NCBI GenBank assembly: GCA_029582265.1
Contig: CM055837.1
Location: 5,441,148-5,505,147, forward strand
Direction of reading: 5' to 3'
Source: Zoroaster sp. YZ-2022
Taxonomy: Eukaryota; Echinodermata; Asteroidea; Forcipulatida; Zoroasteridae
DNA: 64,000 bases
In this document: positions 33,201 through 37,207 of the stretch, in pieces
Layout of the letters: each line of letters opens with the position of its first letter
Position numbering within the stretch: position 1 is the first letter of the stretch
Made by a program: the position numbers and the translations under genes
Notes under the pieces: model-generated
Database searches by the model: none
What the model was told of the DNA's origin: nothing
Seen by the model: only the letters and a program-made list of their open reading frames with translations

Positions 33201-34573
33201 CAGAACTATTTACTTCTCAAAAGAGAATTTCTACATGGTGTCACTGCAAATAGGCTTTGTTTGAATTCATGATTGCATTTCTTCACTGATGTGTTGCATT
33301 TTTATTTAATTTAAAAGACATTTTTTATAATTTGTTTCTGATATTTCAGGTCATACGACTACCAAAAGCTTGGTAGTGTCACAGGGAGAAAGACTTCATA
33401 TTGATTGTGGAGACCAGTTTGTTGACATTCTCTCGGGAACATATGGTGTCTCTGATCCAAGCAGTGCTGGTGCAGCTACTGATCGAGATTGTTTAGTAGA
33501 AAACACTTTAGACGTTCTTGCCAACCATATCGTCAAAAGTGGCAATGTTCTACAGGTCACCCCTTCTGCTTACCAATTTGGTGATAGCTGTAAACCAACT
33601 GGTAACGTCTTGAATGTCACTTATTTCTGTTCTTCTGAGCCTGTACTCCAGGAAGTGGAATACGGAAAGGTGGTGCACATGAGGGCTTGCGATAATCGAA
33701 GGGTTCAGTTGAAATGCAAGAAGGGCCAAAAAATTGAGATTTTGAAGGCCAACTATGGAAGACTAACCGGTTCTGAGGTCTGTCCGAGCCCACACATAAT
33801 GACCATAAGCTGCTTGCTGCCACAGGAGGATGTCATGAAAAAAGTATGTACACAAATAAATTGTTTTTTCATCGTTATTAAACCACTGGATTTATATATG
33901 CATGCTGTCAAGGCCATCAAAAGTCTCCAGTTTATCCAGTTCTCTCGATTATCATCTCCAAATCTTGGTTTTTGATTTGATTTTGTTCCCCAAATGTGTG
34001 AAAGTTTGTTTTGAATTTCCTTTGAAATTGGTTCTTAACTTTTTGTTTGAAGATAATTATACTTCAGGGTCTTTTTATTACTGACAATGATATTGCTCAT
34101 TGTGAACAAAAATAAAAAATAAATACAAATAAATAAATAATATTGATGTTTGTAGCAAGATTGTTATAACCATTTTACACTATTATTAATCTTGAAAAAC
34201 ATAAATGATCAGATCACATTTTTACATGAATGTTTACTTGGAGTAGAGTTGATGATGGTATCAAACATCCCTTGAGGTGCTTTCACCTCAGACAGCAGGT
34301 TCTTTCTCGACGGCCATTGACAAAAATCCTGCTAGAGTCAAAAAGTAAGGCCATGTACTATCATTTTTGCATTTATACTACAGGTTCTTTTGGTCGGTTA
34401 GCAGTGTCAAGGCTAATTATTTATTTGATTATTTTATTAACTTGTAGCTCCGAAGGCGTTGTAGAGGCCGTGACAAGTGTAATATCAGTGTGAACAGTCG
34501 GCGTTCTTTTAAGGACCCGTGTAAAGGAACACATAAATACTTTGATGTTACCTTCAGGTGCACAGGAAATTAG
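620..34573 (+). CDS. Giant secreted multidomain lectin/VWD/discoidin protein (Sfp1-like), 5' partial
   Basis: Spliced gene with 43 visible coding exons, all with GT-AG borders and consistent phase, giving about 2,494 residues to a TAG at 34571-34573. Exon 1 (620-667) begins inside a codon, so the start and signal peptide lie left of the window. Domains in order: FAMeT-like (about residues 16-160), SUEL lectin, EGF, VWD1/C8/TIL, Cys-rich linker, furin site, discoidin, unnamed beta domain, discoidin, EGF, VWD2/C8/TIL/Cys module, SUEL x2, EGF, VWD3/C8/TIL/Cys module, SUEL x2. The set of carbohydrate-binding, discoidin and disulfide-rich VWD domains points to an extracellular, probably multimeric adhesive or mucin-like protein. 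The sea star footprint protein Sfp1, remembered as about 3,850 residues cleaved into disulfide-linked subunits, is the closest named match; hemocytin/hemolectin or SCO-spondin relatives are alternatives. An AATAAA at 34606 follows the stop. The blocks below give every exon. Confidence 0.88.
822..930. repeat. Short inverted repeat (foldback)
   Basis: The two arms share CGAACCTAGCAGGTTCTTTC followed by TCAAAGG, and its reverse complement, around a short spacer (about 830-860 and 872-905). A related fragment with AGGTTCTTTCTCGACGG lies at about 34295-34355. It sits in the intron after exon 1. Confidence 0.7.
1012..1265 (+). mobile_element. TTAA-flanked MITE family B
   Basis: A 254-base element with terminal inverted repeats CCAGTTCGCGTCGG / CCGACGCGAACTGG, flanked on both sides by TTAA (1008-1011 and 1266-1269). 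A second copy lies at 54626-54867. TTAA target duplication is the hallmark of piggyBac-type transposition. No transposase is encoded. Confidence 0.85.
1525..2190. repeat. Nested long inverted repeat (foldback MITE)
   Basis: Inner arms (about 1577-1800 and 1800-2022) begin and end with the block CACAATAAAGGGGGCCACTT and its complement. Outer arms (about 1525-1576 and 2125-2190) share an AACAATT...CATGGTAA block. A shorter copy of the inner part lies at 52337-52600 and an outer-type fragment at 31380-31460. Confidence 0.8.
2790..2880 (+). repeat. Penelope/hammerhead-type repeat, partial
   Basis: Carries the shared TTTCAGAACTAATTACTACT and TTTCACATGGTGTCACCGCA blocks of the repeat seen in full at 13552-13800, but without the hammerhead-like core. 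Confidence 0.65.
4056..4460 (+). CDS. SUEL/rhamnose-binding-type lectin domain 1 plus EGF domain
   Basis: One 405-base exon (visible residues 166-300). The first part has the SUEL lectin pattern: Cys, buried strand, A-S-Y-G-K in place of the usual A-N-Y-G-R, spaced cysteines and a terminal L-E-Y-Q-C. The usual D-P-C motif before the last strand is missing (D-N-E-C instead), so sugar binding may be altered. It runs directly into a six-cysteine EGF domain (N-P-C-S-S-N-P-C-Q-N-R-G-T-C ... C-E-C ... G-G-E-H-C). The exon ends in phase 1, like the other two EGF exons that precede VWD cassettes. Confidence 0.85.
5161..6759 (+). CDS. VWD domain 1 and start of C8
   Basis: Exons 5161-5366, 5916-6023, 6261-6419 and 6606-6759 (visible residues about 301-510). 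The first exon opens with C-S-A-L-G-D-P-H-Y-K-D-F, the canonical VWD start, with a GDPH tetrapeptide. The third carries V-C-G-L-C-G-N, the vicinal-cysteine motif of VWD domains. The fourth has the N-S-W-Q-V end of VWD and the first C8 cysteines. In mucin-type VWD domains GDPH can undergo acid-triggered autocatalytic cleavage between D and P; whether this copy does so is inference. Confidence 0.9.
5405..5578. repeat. Diverged inverted copy of the Penelope/hammerhead-type repeat
   Basis: Begins with GACTGTTTGCGGTGACACCATG and ends with its near complement GTTTCACTGTAAACAGTC. The middle carries a degraded version of the GATCAGTATGCTCTG hairpin. Lies in the VWD1 intron. Confidence 0.55.
7126..9162 (-). 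mobile_element. Deleted retroelement with split direct repeats (DIRS/Ngaro-like)
   Basis: Two different repeats occur twice. Repeat X (148 bases) is at 8020-8167 and 9015-9162; repeat Y (about 140 bases) is at 7126-7269 and 8166-8310. Read on the - strand the order is X, internal region with a Gag-like reading frame, Y joined to X, spacer, Y. This A1 - internal - B1A2 - B2 arrangement is the split-direct-repeat layout of DIRS-type tyrosine-recombinase retroelements. No reverse transcriptase, RNase H or recombinase is visible, so it is a non-autonomous or deleted copy. A 26-base T run lies at 7974-7999. It could instead be a rearranged pair of LTRs. Confidence 0.6.
8483..8970 (-). pseudogene. 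Gag-like fragment of the retroelement
   Basis: Two - strand frames, 8788-8970 (60 residues from an ATG) and 8483-8764 (93 residues), follow each other with a break between them. The first is a helical N-terminus. The second has W-A-T-V-K-E-Y, D-E-L-A, and S-G-D-E-K-R-L-K-K-A-E followed by a lysine-rich stretch, a pattern I remember from Gag-like proteins of marine invertebrate tyrosine-recombinase retroelements. C-P-N-C near the end may be a remnant of a zinc knuckle. The frame break makes it a pseudogene. Confidence 0.5.
9165..9283. repeat. Fragment of TTAACCC-ended repeat
   Basis: Ends with GGGGGTTAGGGTTAA and carries a GGTGGATTCAGGAAAG block similar to the element at 13141-13408. It directly abuts the right end of the retroelement remnant and ends 100 bases before the C8 exon. 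Confidence 0.4.
9385..10890 (+). CDS. C8 and TIL domains of cassette 1
   Basis: Exons 9385-9567 (C8; N-N-C-E-Y-D, S-A-C-S-S-I-E-D-Y, C-E-A) and 10685-10890 (TIL; spaced cysteines ending G-L-Y-K-E-G-D-S-C-V ... C-G-C). C8 normally sits between VWD and TIL in VWF, mucins and zonadhesin and helps form disulfide-linked assemblies. The TIL here has P-C-R-W-P-C where copies 2 and 3 have the C-G-D-P-H-A sequence. A large intron (6760-9384) containing a retroelement remnant precedes it. Confidence 0.88.
9608..9980 (+). mobile_element. tRNA-derived SINE, copy 1
   Basis: The head has a class II tRNA A box (TGGTCGAGCGGTTAAG) and a B box (GGGTTTGAATCC) about 45 bases later, then a conserved body (CTTGGCGGATACCGGCGCAA) and an ATT-repeat tail. 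Same family as 43538, 25509 and 55522. Confidence 0.85.
10376..10549. mobile_element. Palindromic MITE family P, copy 1
   Basis: Contains AACAGGGCATGGATTGG at the left, CACAGTGACTGAAA, the ATGACCTTATC block, and GATTCCATGCC ... GATATTGTCCG at the right. The left end is degraded. Confidence 0.7.
11404..11666. mobile_element. Tc1/mariner-type palindromic MITE
   Basis: 263 bases, almost a perfect hairpin. Ends are TACAGTATGTCCC and GGGGACATACTGTA; arms of about 120 bases meet at about 11530. TA at both ends and a CAGT start fit Tc1/mariner-type elements. No coding capacity. Lies between TIL 1 and the following Cys-rich exon. Confidence 0.85.
11855..12059 (+). CDS. Cysteine-rich exon after TIL 1 (VWC/EGF-like)
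   Basis: A 205-base exon (visible residues about 640-707), phase 0 to phase 1. Its first half has the C-R-T-N-C-T-C pattern of short VWC-like linkers. Its second half is an EGF-like segment (G-C-A-L-N-D-G-V-Y-E-C-S-C ... G-F-V-A-D-G-T-S-C). Matching exons at the same place and phase follow TIL 2 (24349-24523) and TIL 3 (32475-32649), so it belongs to the repeated cassette. Confidence 0.82.
12283..13071 (+). CDS. Two small linker exons encoding a furin-type cleavage site
   Basis: Exons 12283-12324 (42 bases) and 13045-13071 (27 bases), both phase 1-1. Together they encode a short basic linker ending G-R-R-R-K-R-D-A-S. R-R-K-R followed by an acidic residue fits the proprotein convertase consensus R-X-K/R-R. 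The site lies between VWD cassette 1 and the first discoidin domain, where cleavage would split the precursor into two subunits. The exons lie far apart but have good splice borders (TAG/GTAAGT on both). Confidence 0.75.
12568..12870. repeat. Two tandem foldback units
   Basis: Units at about 12568-12702 and 12738-12870 are each inverted repeats bounded by GCAGGATAATGACCGG and CCGGTCATTATCCTGC, separated by 35 bases. The arm outside the core reads GTCTTTAGT / CAGTAAAGAC. They are diverged copies of each other. Confidence 0.8.
13141..13408. mobile_element. TTAA-flanked MITE family C with telomere-like ends
   Basis: Ends CCCTAACC / GGTTAGGG flanked by TTAA on both sides (13137-13140 and 13409-13412). 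The subterminal sequences are partly complementary (AATCCTCCAAAATCC against GGAGGATTTTGCTGGATT). A fragment of the same body is embedded at 36113-36170. Confidence 0.65.
13552..13800. repeat. Near-perfect palindrome with two hammerhead-like cores
   Basis: Two arms of about 120 bases meet at about 13675. Each arm runs from AAGACTAATTGCGGTGACAC through GTTCTGAAAAGAAC to a hairpin core. The right arm has CTGAGGA (13680-13686), a GATCAG/CTGATC stem and GAAAC (13706-13710); the left arm is its reverse complement. Other copies: 17270-17390, 32778-32897 (- orientation) and 33140-33257. Confidence 0.85.
14165..15085 (+). CDS. Discoidin (F5/8 type C) domain 1
   Basis: Exons 14165-14352, 14503-14643 and 14950-15085 (visible residues about 731-885). 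The domain begins C-N-V-T-L-G-M-K-T-G-E-I-P-D-S-K-I-T-S-S-S-S-W, has W-I-M-V-D-I and I-T-G-V-T-T-Y-G-G strands, a V-E-V-S-M-D-G-Q-Q-W segment and ends A-R-Y-V-R-I-I-P ... E-V-I-G-C. This is the complete galactose-binding-like fold used by coagulation factors V and VIII, hemocytin and sea urchin nectin to bind lipids or glycans. Confidence 0.93.
15110..15180. mobile_element. Palindromic MITE family P, right-end fragment
   Basis: GAGCCAGTAATTTTCAGTCA, then TTAAACTAG and GATGATACTGTCCCTTTAA, the right third of the family. Confidence 0.7.
15285..15450. repeat. Possible retrotransposon 3' end fragment
   Basis: The bases read in frame as a tail resembling F-S-x-P-E-L-W-N-N-L-P ... T-F-K-T-x-L-K-T-H-L-F, a motif common at the end of non-LTR reverse transcriptases in aquatic animals, followed by TATATAAGAACTATT and a TTATTATTAT tail. 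Too short to classify. Confidence 0.45.
15516..15989 (+). CDS. Unnamed beta-rich domain between the two discoidin domains
   Basis: A single 474-base exon (visible residues about 886-1043). It shows alternating hydrophobic strands with W-K-V-I-R-A-R, F-E-A-W-V-L-R-P, F-M-L-V-G-S-T, R-I-P-V-Q-S-G-D-V-V-G-F-L-Y and A-V-A-V-L-E. The layout resembles a jelly-roll module I remember in invertebrate secreted proteins (W-x-L-R-P, then V-G, then V-x-x-G-D-V-x-G), for which I know no firm name or function. It has only two cysteines, unlike its neighbours, and is flanked by discoidin domains on both sides. Confidence 0.8.
16308..16592. mobile_element. MITE with GGCCCAATTTCATAG ends
   Basis: Starts GGGCCCAATTTCATAGCG and ends CTCTATGAAATTGGGCC; internal blocks of TTAGCA/TGCTAA type repeat in both orientations. 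A related longer element appears at about 22140-22665 (ATTTCATAGAGCTGCT at the left, AGCTCTATGAAATTGGGTCC at the right). Confidence 0.75.
16692..18382 (+). CDS. Short linker exon and discoidin (F5/8 type C) domain 2
   Basis: Exons 16692-16718 (27-base linker), 17073-17239, 17580-17720 and 18241-18382 (visible residues about 1044-1202). The discoidin part reads L-L-C-N-S-E-M-G-L ... I-P-D-S-A-F-S-A-S-S, then G-W-K-P-R, V-D-L-G, V-Q-Y-S-Q-D, F-N-G-N-M-D, A-R-Y-I-R-I-R-P and L-E-L-L-G-C. Its last two intron positions match those of discoidin 1, which suggests the two are duplicates. Confidence 0.9.
17265..17390 (+). repeat. Penelope/hammerhead-type repeat
   Basis: CTCCTGAGACGATCAG hairpin with GATCGAAACGTTGAG, then TTTTCAGAACTAATTACTAC and TTTCACATGGTATCACTGC. 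One base of the hammerhead-like core (CTGANGA) is missing. It begins 26 bases after the donor of the preceding discoidin exon. Confidence 0.75.
17874..18122. mobile_element. MITE with GGAAAGAATGTAGAAT ends, copy 1
   Basis: Left end TTGGAAAGAATGTAGAATA; body ATTTTGGGAGATTTTGAGCA and CACATCCAGTGAGATGTTGG shared with 60256-60498. The right end is partly degraded here (TTCAACATTTCTTTCCC). Confidence 0.8.
18515..18724. mobile_element. Palindromic MITE family P, copy 2
   Basis: TTAAAGGAACAATGTC at the left, CAGGGCATGGAATTA, GATCTTATCATGTGGGGTAT in the middle, GATTCCATGCC and TGATACTGTCCCTA at the right. Ends 70 bases before the EGF 2 exon. Confidence 0.8.
18796..18921 (+). CDS. EGF domain 2
   Basis: A 126-base exon holding one six-cysteine EGF domain (D-P-C-F-S-S-P-C-Q-Q-G-G-T-C ... 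Y-V-C-K-C-P ... G-W-T-G-K-T-C). Phase 1 at both ends. It sits directly before VWD2, as the EGF exons do before VWD1 and VWD3. No calcium-binding EGF consensus is evident. Confidence 0.92.
18985..19182 (+). repeat. Tandem duplication of about 100 bases
   Basis: Two consecutive units share GGCGGTTAGCAAATTTCTAA and CAGCACTACCATATTCTG. The first unit has an extra GGTTAACCAGTTAACC stretch. Lies just before VWD2. Confidence 0.85.
19210..21543 (+). CDS. VWD domain 2 and start of C8
   Basis: Exons 19210-19397, 19718-19825, 20337-20474 and 21387-21543 (visible residues about 1245-1441). The opening is C-R-S-A-G-D-S-H-Y-H-T-F-D-G: the GDPH proline is replaced by serine. V-C-G-L-C-G-N-F-N-G-D-K-D-D-D retains the acidic calcium-binding loop typical of functional VWD domains. 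The last exon ends VWD (F-G-E-S-W) and begins C8. Exon phases equal those of VWD1 and VWD3. Confidence 0.92.
20795..21035 (-). repeat. Repeat ending in the 'gccactgtca / cgaagcca' motif, copy 1
   Basis: Shares TTGACATAATTTGTCGGTTC, a FL-type AT-rich middle and GAAAATCCTTGCTATGCCAC with 35578-35745. The same repeat type is common in invertebrate genomes; orientation is uncertain. Confidence 0.65.
21045..21285 (+). mobile_element. MITE with ATACATAACAGCAACAGAAA ends, copy 1
   Basis: Ends ACATAACAGCAACAGAAACG and TTCTTTTGCTGTTATGTAT; body TTGAGGTCAACCAAATTTG. An inverted longer copy is at 36033-36346. Confidence 0.8.
21566..21936. repeat. Perfect palindrome inside an 83-base direct duplication
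   Basis: 21688-21761 is a perfect palindrome with 37-base arms and no spacer (left arm starts CCTGTAGGCGCCTTGAGCAC). It lies between two near-identical direct copies (21566-21648 and 21854-21936, sharing CATTCAGTATTCACTCCATG). The palindrome arm resembles the 3' part of the SINE at 55190-55250. Confidence 0.9.
22908..23811 (+). CDS. C8 and TIL domains of cassette 2
   Basis: Exons 22908-23090 (C8: R-C-H-N-I-V, Y-E-D-C-L-Q-D-I-C, L-C-T-Q-L-A-E-Y-A-D-A-C) and 23609-23811 (TIL: S-C-P-A-G-M-V-Y-K-P-C-G-S-A-C-P-A-T-C, C-E-C-P-E-G, C-V-V-P-S-E-C-G-C). The TIL contains T-C-G-D-P-H-A, a GDPH tetrapeptide outside the usual VWD location. Confidence 0.92.
23860..24340 (+). mobile_element. 3' end of a Penelope-like element
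   Basis: The region reads, with a frameshift, as the terminal part of a Penelope-like polyprotein (I-I-Q-W-D-N-T-T, K-N-W-Y-H, then in another frame H-N-T-V-P-Q-D-I-G-F). It is followed by CTGACGATGACTAGAGCAGAC and its hairpin partner, as in Penelope terminal repeats. Low-complexity His/Thr codons follow the homology. It lies between the TIL 2 and Cys-rich exons. Confidence 0.55.
24349..24523 (+). CDS. Cysteine-rich exon after TIL 2
   Basis: A 175-base exon, phase 0 to 1 (visible residues about 1571-1628). It ends with an EGF-like segment (N-A-E-C-G-S-R-N-G-V-Y-G-C-F-C-N-D-G-F-S-G-D-G-Q-T-C). It is equivalent to 11855-12059 and 32475-32649. A Penelope-like repeat fragment lies immediately upstream and supplies sequence up to the acceptor region. 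Confidence 0.85.
24956..26695 (+). CDS. Tandem SUEL-type lectin domains 2 and 3
   Basis: Exons 24956-25230, 26059-26175 and 26495-26695; the final strand of domain 3 is in the next exon. Domain 2 has A-V-Y-G-R, paired cysteines, F-G-D-P-C and K-Y-L-E-V-D-Y-Q-C. Domain 3 has A-V-Y-G-R-L, G-A-N-P-C-G and K-Y-L-E-V-K-Y-K-C. Both keep the Y-G-R and D/N-P-C landmarks of rhamnose/galactose-binding SUEL lectins, so both could bind sugar. An intron splits each domain just before or within the last beta strands. Confidence 0.92.
25509..25845 (+). mobile_element. tRNA-derived SINE, copy 2
   Basis: GTCGTGGCCGAGCAGTC A box and GGGTTTGAATCC B box; body CACTTAACCATAATTGCTT; end CTTGGCGGATACCGACG and an ATT tail. 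This copy has a different middle from copies 1 and 3. Confidence 0.8.
26734..26885. mobile_element. Palindromic MITE family P, copy 3 (3' truncated)
   Basis: TTTAAAGGGACAATATCATC, CAACAGGGCATGGAATC, TTAGATTAACTCAGTGACTG and CACATGATAAGGTCATATTA, ending in TTCAGTCATT; the right terminal hairpin is missing. Confidence 0.8.
27027..27192 (+). CDS. End of SUEL domain 3 and EGF domain 3
   Basis: A 166-base exon. It starts with the terminal SUEL strand V-K-Y-K-C, then a short linker, then an EGF domain (N-P-C-A-T-N-P-C-Q-N-G-G-Q-C ... Y-K-C-N-C-P ... W-T-G-P-K-C). It ends in phase 1 before VWD3. Confidence 0.92.
27598..29405 (+). CDS. VWD domain 3 and start of C8
   Basis: Exons 27598-27806, 27948-28058, 28402-28563 and 29243-29405 (visible residues about 1882-2096). 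The opening is C-R-V-S-G-I-S-H-F-M-D-F, so no GDPH. The vicinal-cysteine motif is T-C-G-L-C-G-T-Y-Q-G, with T instead of N and without the acidic calcium-loop residues seen in VWD2. The domain is intact in frame but its metal site looks eroded. The last exon carries the G-S-S-W equivalent and the first C8 cysteines. Confidence 0.9.
28283..28330. repeat. Poly-C/poly-A low-complexity tract
   Basis: A run of C broken by T and then by A, followed by CAAACAAACAAAC. A similar G tract is at 28109-28119. Confidence 0.9.
30342..32005 (+). CDS. C8 and TIL domains of cassette 3 (TIL split by an extra intron)
   Basis: Exons 30342-30530 (C8: T-C-F-W-K-V, Y-E-N-C-V-Y-D-M-C, C-Q-A-F-A-E-Y-A-D-I-C), 30888-30984 and 31891-32005 (TIL: L-E-C-P-K-G-Q-Q-Y, C-P-K-S-C-G-D-P-H-A, C-Y-E-G-C-A-C, C-L-P-E-A-K-C-G-C). 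In cassettes 1 and 2 the TIL is one exon; here a 906-base phase 2 intron divides it. The TIL has a GDPH tetrapeptide like TIL 2. Confidence 0.9.
30999..31330. mobile_element. MITE rich in GTGAAAT motifs, in the TIL 3 intron
   Basis: Ends TAACACTATGAATAACTTA and GTTGTTCATAGTGTAA; CCTGAAAATCC / GGATTTTCAGG subterminal. The inside is a dense array of CGTGAAA, GCTGTGAA and complements. It starts about 14 bases after the donor site at 30985. Confidence 0.75.
32160..32245 (-). repeat. SINE body fragment
   Basis: CAGCTCCCTGGGGAGTATAC matches the - strand SINE at 55290-55310 and the complement of SINE 1 and 3 bodies; no head or tail. Confidence 0.6.
32475..32649 (+). CDS. Cysteine-rich exon after TIL 3
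   Basis: A 175-base exon, the same length and phases as 24349-24523. The first part is a short C-S-G-Q-F-V-C linker; the second an EGF-like segment (C-D-P-N-A-H-C-G-V-V-N-D-K-Q-S-C-I-C ... G-N-G-K-R-C). It closes the third cassette. Confidence 0.87.
32778..32897 (-). repeat. Penelope/hammerhead-type repeat, - orientation
   Basis: Read on the - strand: CTCCTGAGGACGATCAG, CTGATCGAAATGTCG, then GTTCTTTTCAGAAC and TCCACATGGTGTCACCGC. The hammerhead-like core CTGAGGA...GAAA is intact in this copy. Confidence 0.75.
33138..33257 (+). repeat. Penelope/hammerhead-type repeat, + orientation
   Basis: CTCCTGAAGACGATCAG, CTGATCGACATGTTGAG, then TTCTTTTCAGAACTATTTAC and ACATGGTGTCACTGC. Core CTGAAGA is intact, but GAAA is changed to GACA. 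It faces the - strand copy 240 bases upstream. Confidence 0.75.
33350..34573 (+). CDS. C-terminal tandem SUEL-type lectin domains 4 and 5, with stop
   Basis: Exons 33350-33843 and 34448-34573. Domain 4 is degenerate: G-T-Y-G-V replaces Y-G-R and F-G-D-S-C replaces D-P-C, though the cysteine frame and the closing N-V-T-Y-F-C are kept. Domain 5 has A-N-Y-G-R-L, K-D-P-C-K-G-T-H-K-Y-F-D-V-T-F-R-C and stops two residues later. The coding region ends at 34573, with AATAAA 33 bases downstream. Confidence 0.92.
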
Positions 34574-35577
34574 AAAGTTAGTAACCTCTTATATATTAAA
34601 TTTGTAATAAATAACATTTGGGGTGCATTTTTTGTTGTTAATGTGTTGAAATAAATATAAAATTATTTGCTGTGCTTCTAAATATCTCAATGTTACTGTT
34701 ATCATATCGAGAAGCAGACATAAATGTTAAGAAATTAAAAAATCGTAAAATTTAACAGTTTAGTTTGGCATTTCATACCAAAACTAATGTATGCATCATT
34801 TGAAATGTTGCTTTCAATTAACACAGTGACATTAAATCTACAAAGAAAATAGGTAACTTTTTTCTTTTAATAATTTAATGAAAGGAAGGTAAATCATTAA
34901 AAAAAAATCACTGTCTCATTTATTTAATTAAAAATTTATTAGTTTTTTTTTATCATCCTTCATAACTCGCTTTCGTTTTTTAATGTTTTGTTTCATATTT
35001 TTTGTCATTTCTCTTTAGGAAACCAGGAATAATCAATTTCTGATACAGCAGAAGTATTCCTCTCCTCATTGAACAGTCTCACAAGTTTATCTTGTTTCAA
35101 TAACATTTTTATTTATTGTTAATTTGTTTTGCTGTAAAGCGGCTGTTTATTTAAAGTAATGTCAAAGATCTCAGTTTTGACCAAAGATTTATTTCTTAGA
35201 TAAAGGAAGAAAATAAAGAAACTGTATAAATAGCAAATTATAATAGCATTAATCTTGGTGTAAACTCTTAATTTTAGAGAAAGATAACTTTATACTAACA
35301 CTAGAGAAAACAAGTATTTATTTTAGTTGGTTCATTAAAGTAACAAAGGGTGTTAATATTTTTGTTTTACTTTGGAGGTTTAAAGGCAATGAACATGGAA
35401 GGGAACATCTAAAATGTTTAATATTTTCATGTGGGTGGGGATGGGGGTGTTAATAATTGAAAGAGGGCAGCACATAGGGGTACCTCACAGTGATATATAC
35501 TATATAAGAACCATTTTATTATTATAATTAATTTTAACCATCTTTTAGAAAATATTGAATTGATGAAACAACTAAGG

Positions 35578-35745
35578 GATAGTGGCTTAGCCAAAGGGGG
35601 CAGGGATTCCCCCCTCCCCTTGTTGGTATTTTTGATTGACATAATTTGTTGGTTCATTTGAGTTTTGTGGAGGTAAATTTACCCCCCAAAAATGTCCCCC
35701 CCCCCCCCTTCCCCCCACTCTGAAAATCCTGGCTTCGCCACTCTT
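35578..35745 (-). repeat. Repeat ending in the GGCGAAGCCAGG motif, copy 2
   Basis: Partner of 20795-21035: TTGACATAATTTGTTGGTTC, a C tract and GAAAATCCTGGCTTCGCCAC. Confidence 0.65.
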
Positions 35746-36032
35746 AAGGGAAAGAGGAATCACAAAACAAAACACTCTTTATGTGCTATTTTTGGTTGTT
35801 CCATAACTTGCAAAACTGCAAGATTTTCAACAATTATTTTGCCACAAATATGACGCCCAATTCCTTATTTGGTTTGCTGGTTTTGATAACAGCAATTATG
35901 TAATGCCAGTGTTATTTGTTGGGCACACAATGTGTCACAACACAACCACGTTTTTCAAATTTCCTTTGTTTTCAAGACCAGCCAACTAAATCTGGCAAAA
36001 GGTTCCCAAAATCGAGACAAATAATTGAAGAA

Positions 36033-36346
36033 ATATATACATAACAGCAAAAGAAACGTCGCCCCTAAAAATGTTTATTATTTTCATTTTATAATTAATA
36101 TAATTTGTTTAACCCTAACTCCCTAGACAACAAAGCCAGTTGGAGGATTTTGAAGGATTTTTATTGTTTTAATACAATGCCTAAGAATATTATGGAGTGT
36201 GGAGTGTAACACGAACACAATGTTGCAAATTTGGTTGACCTCAAAATTTGTCATGCAAGACGTCTGAGGACACATAAGCTAAACACGTTCTCAGACTTAT
36301 CAAAATTTAGGGGGTGACGTTTCTTTTGCTGTTATGTATATATGAG
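36033..36346 (-). mobile_element. MITE with ATACATAACAGCAAAAGAAA ends, copy 2
   Basis: Inverted relative to 21045-21285 (shared GGTTGACCTCAAAATTTG and TCTGAGGACACATAAG). It carries an insertion at about 36113-36170 beginning AACCCTAACTCCCTAG, related to MITE family C. Confidence 0.8.
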
Positions 36347-36923
36347 GAAATACTTGTTATTTTGTTTAGACACCCTATACTATTGCAACTTTATGTGGCC
36401 CTATTGGTGATGGGTGTAATAAAAATAATTATAATAATAATAATTCAGAGACATAAAAGTAATAAAACTAAGGACATTTTTGACATGCTTAATCAAAATC
36501 AGACAAATGGGCAAAAGTGAAAATGTAAGAGATTTGACTTAATTAACAGGGACAAACAATTTACAAATTGGCATAACTTTCATTTATTGTCAAATTCAGT
36601 CTGATTTTGACAGAACAAGATGACTGTGATGGAACACATTACAGAATGTTCCGAGTGGTGTGAAATAGAAAATTTAAAAAGTCATAAGAGTTTCTTATTT
36701 ATGTAGATAGACGACTCATGGTGGTAATCTGAGAAGCTAGAAATACAGTAAAAATACACACAAATATTTACTAATAGAATAACTCTTTATTTTTCTCTGT
36801 AATTCTGTTTTTTTATGAAATTGATTTTTTTATTATTTATTTATTTATCTTTTATTTATTAATTATTATTATTATTAATTTTTATTTTATTTATTTGACT
36901 AAAACTTCTCATTTATTTATTAA

Positions 36924-37207
36924 CCCTCCGAGCTGAACTTTTGTGACAAGTGGCTATAGTGGTCAAAACCAGTCAACTGCCAGTTGACTTGACCCAAATG
37001 TGCACACAGGGGCATTTTTGACTGGTTTTTACTGTCATTTTGACCACCCTGAACAATACCAAACAATGCTTTTACCAGTCAAAAATGGTCGACTCGTTTT
37101 AACCTGTAAATGTACTTATTACACATAAGGTTTTACAGTGCACTAGATATACCTTGGCAACTATATCAACATTTTGACTGATTTTAACCCTTGCAGTCAT
37201 AGGAGGG
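36924..37207 (+). mobile_element. TTAA-flanked MITE family A, complete copy
   Basis: 284 bases, ends CCCTCC / GGAGGG, with TTAA on both sides (36920-36923 and 37208-37211). Body has CCCAAATGTGCACACAGGGG and CACTAGATATACCTTGG. PiggyBac-like target site; no coding region. Confidence 0.88.
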
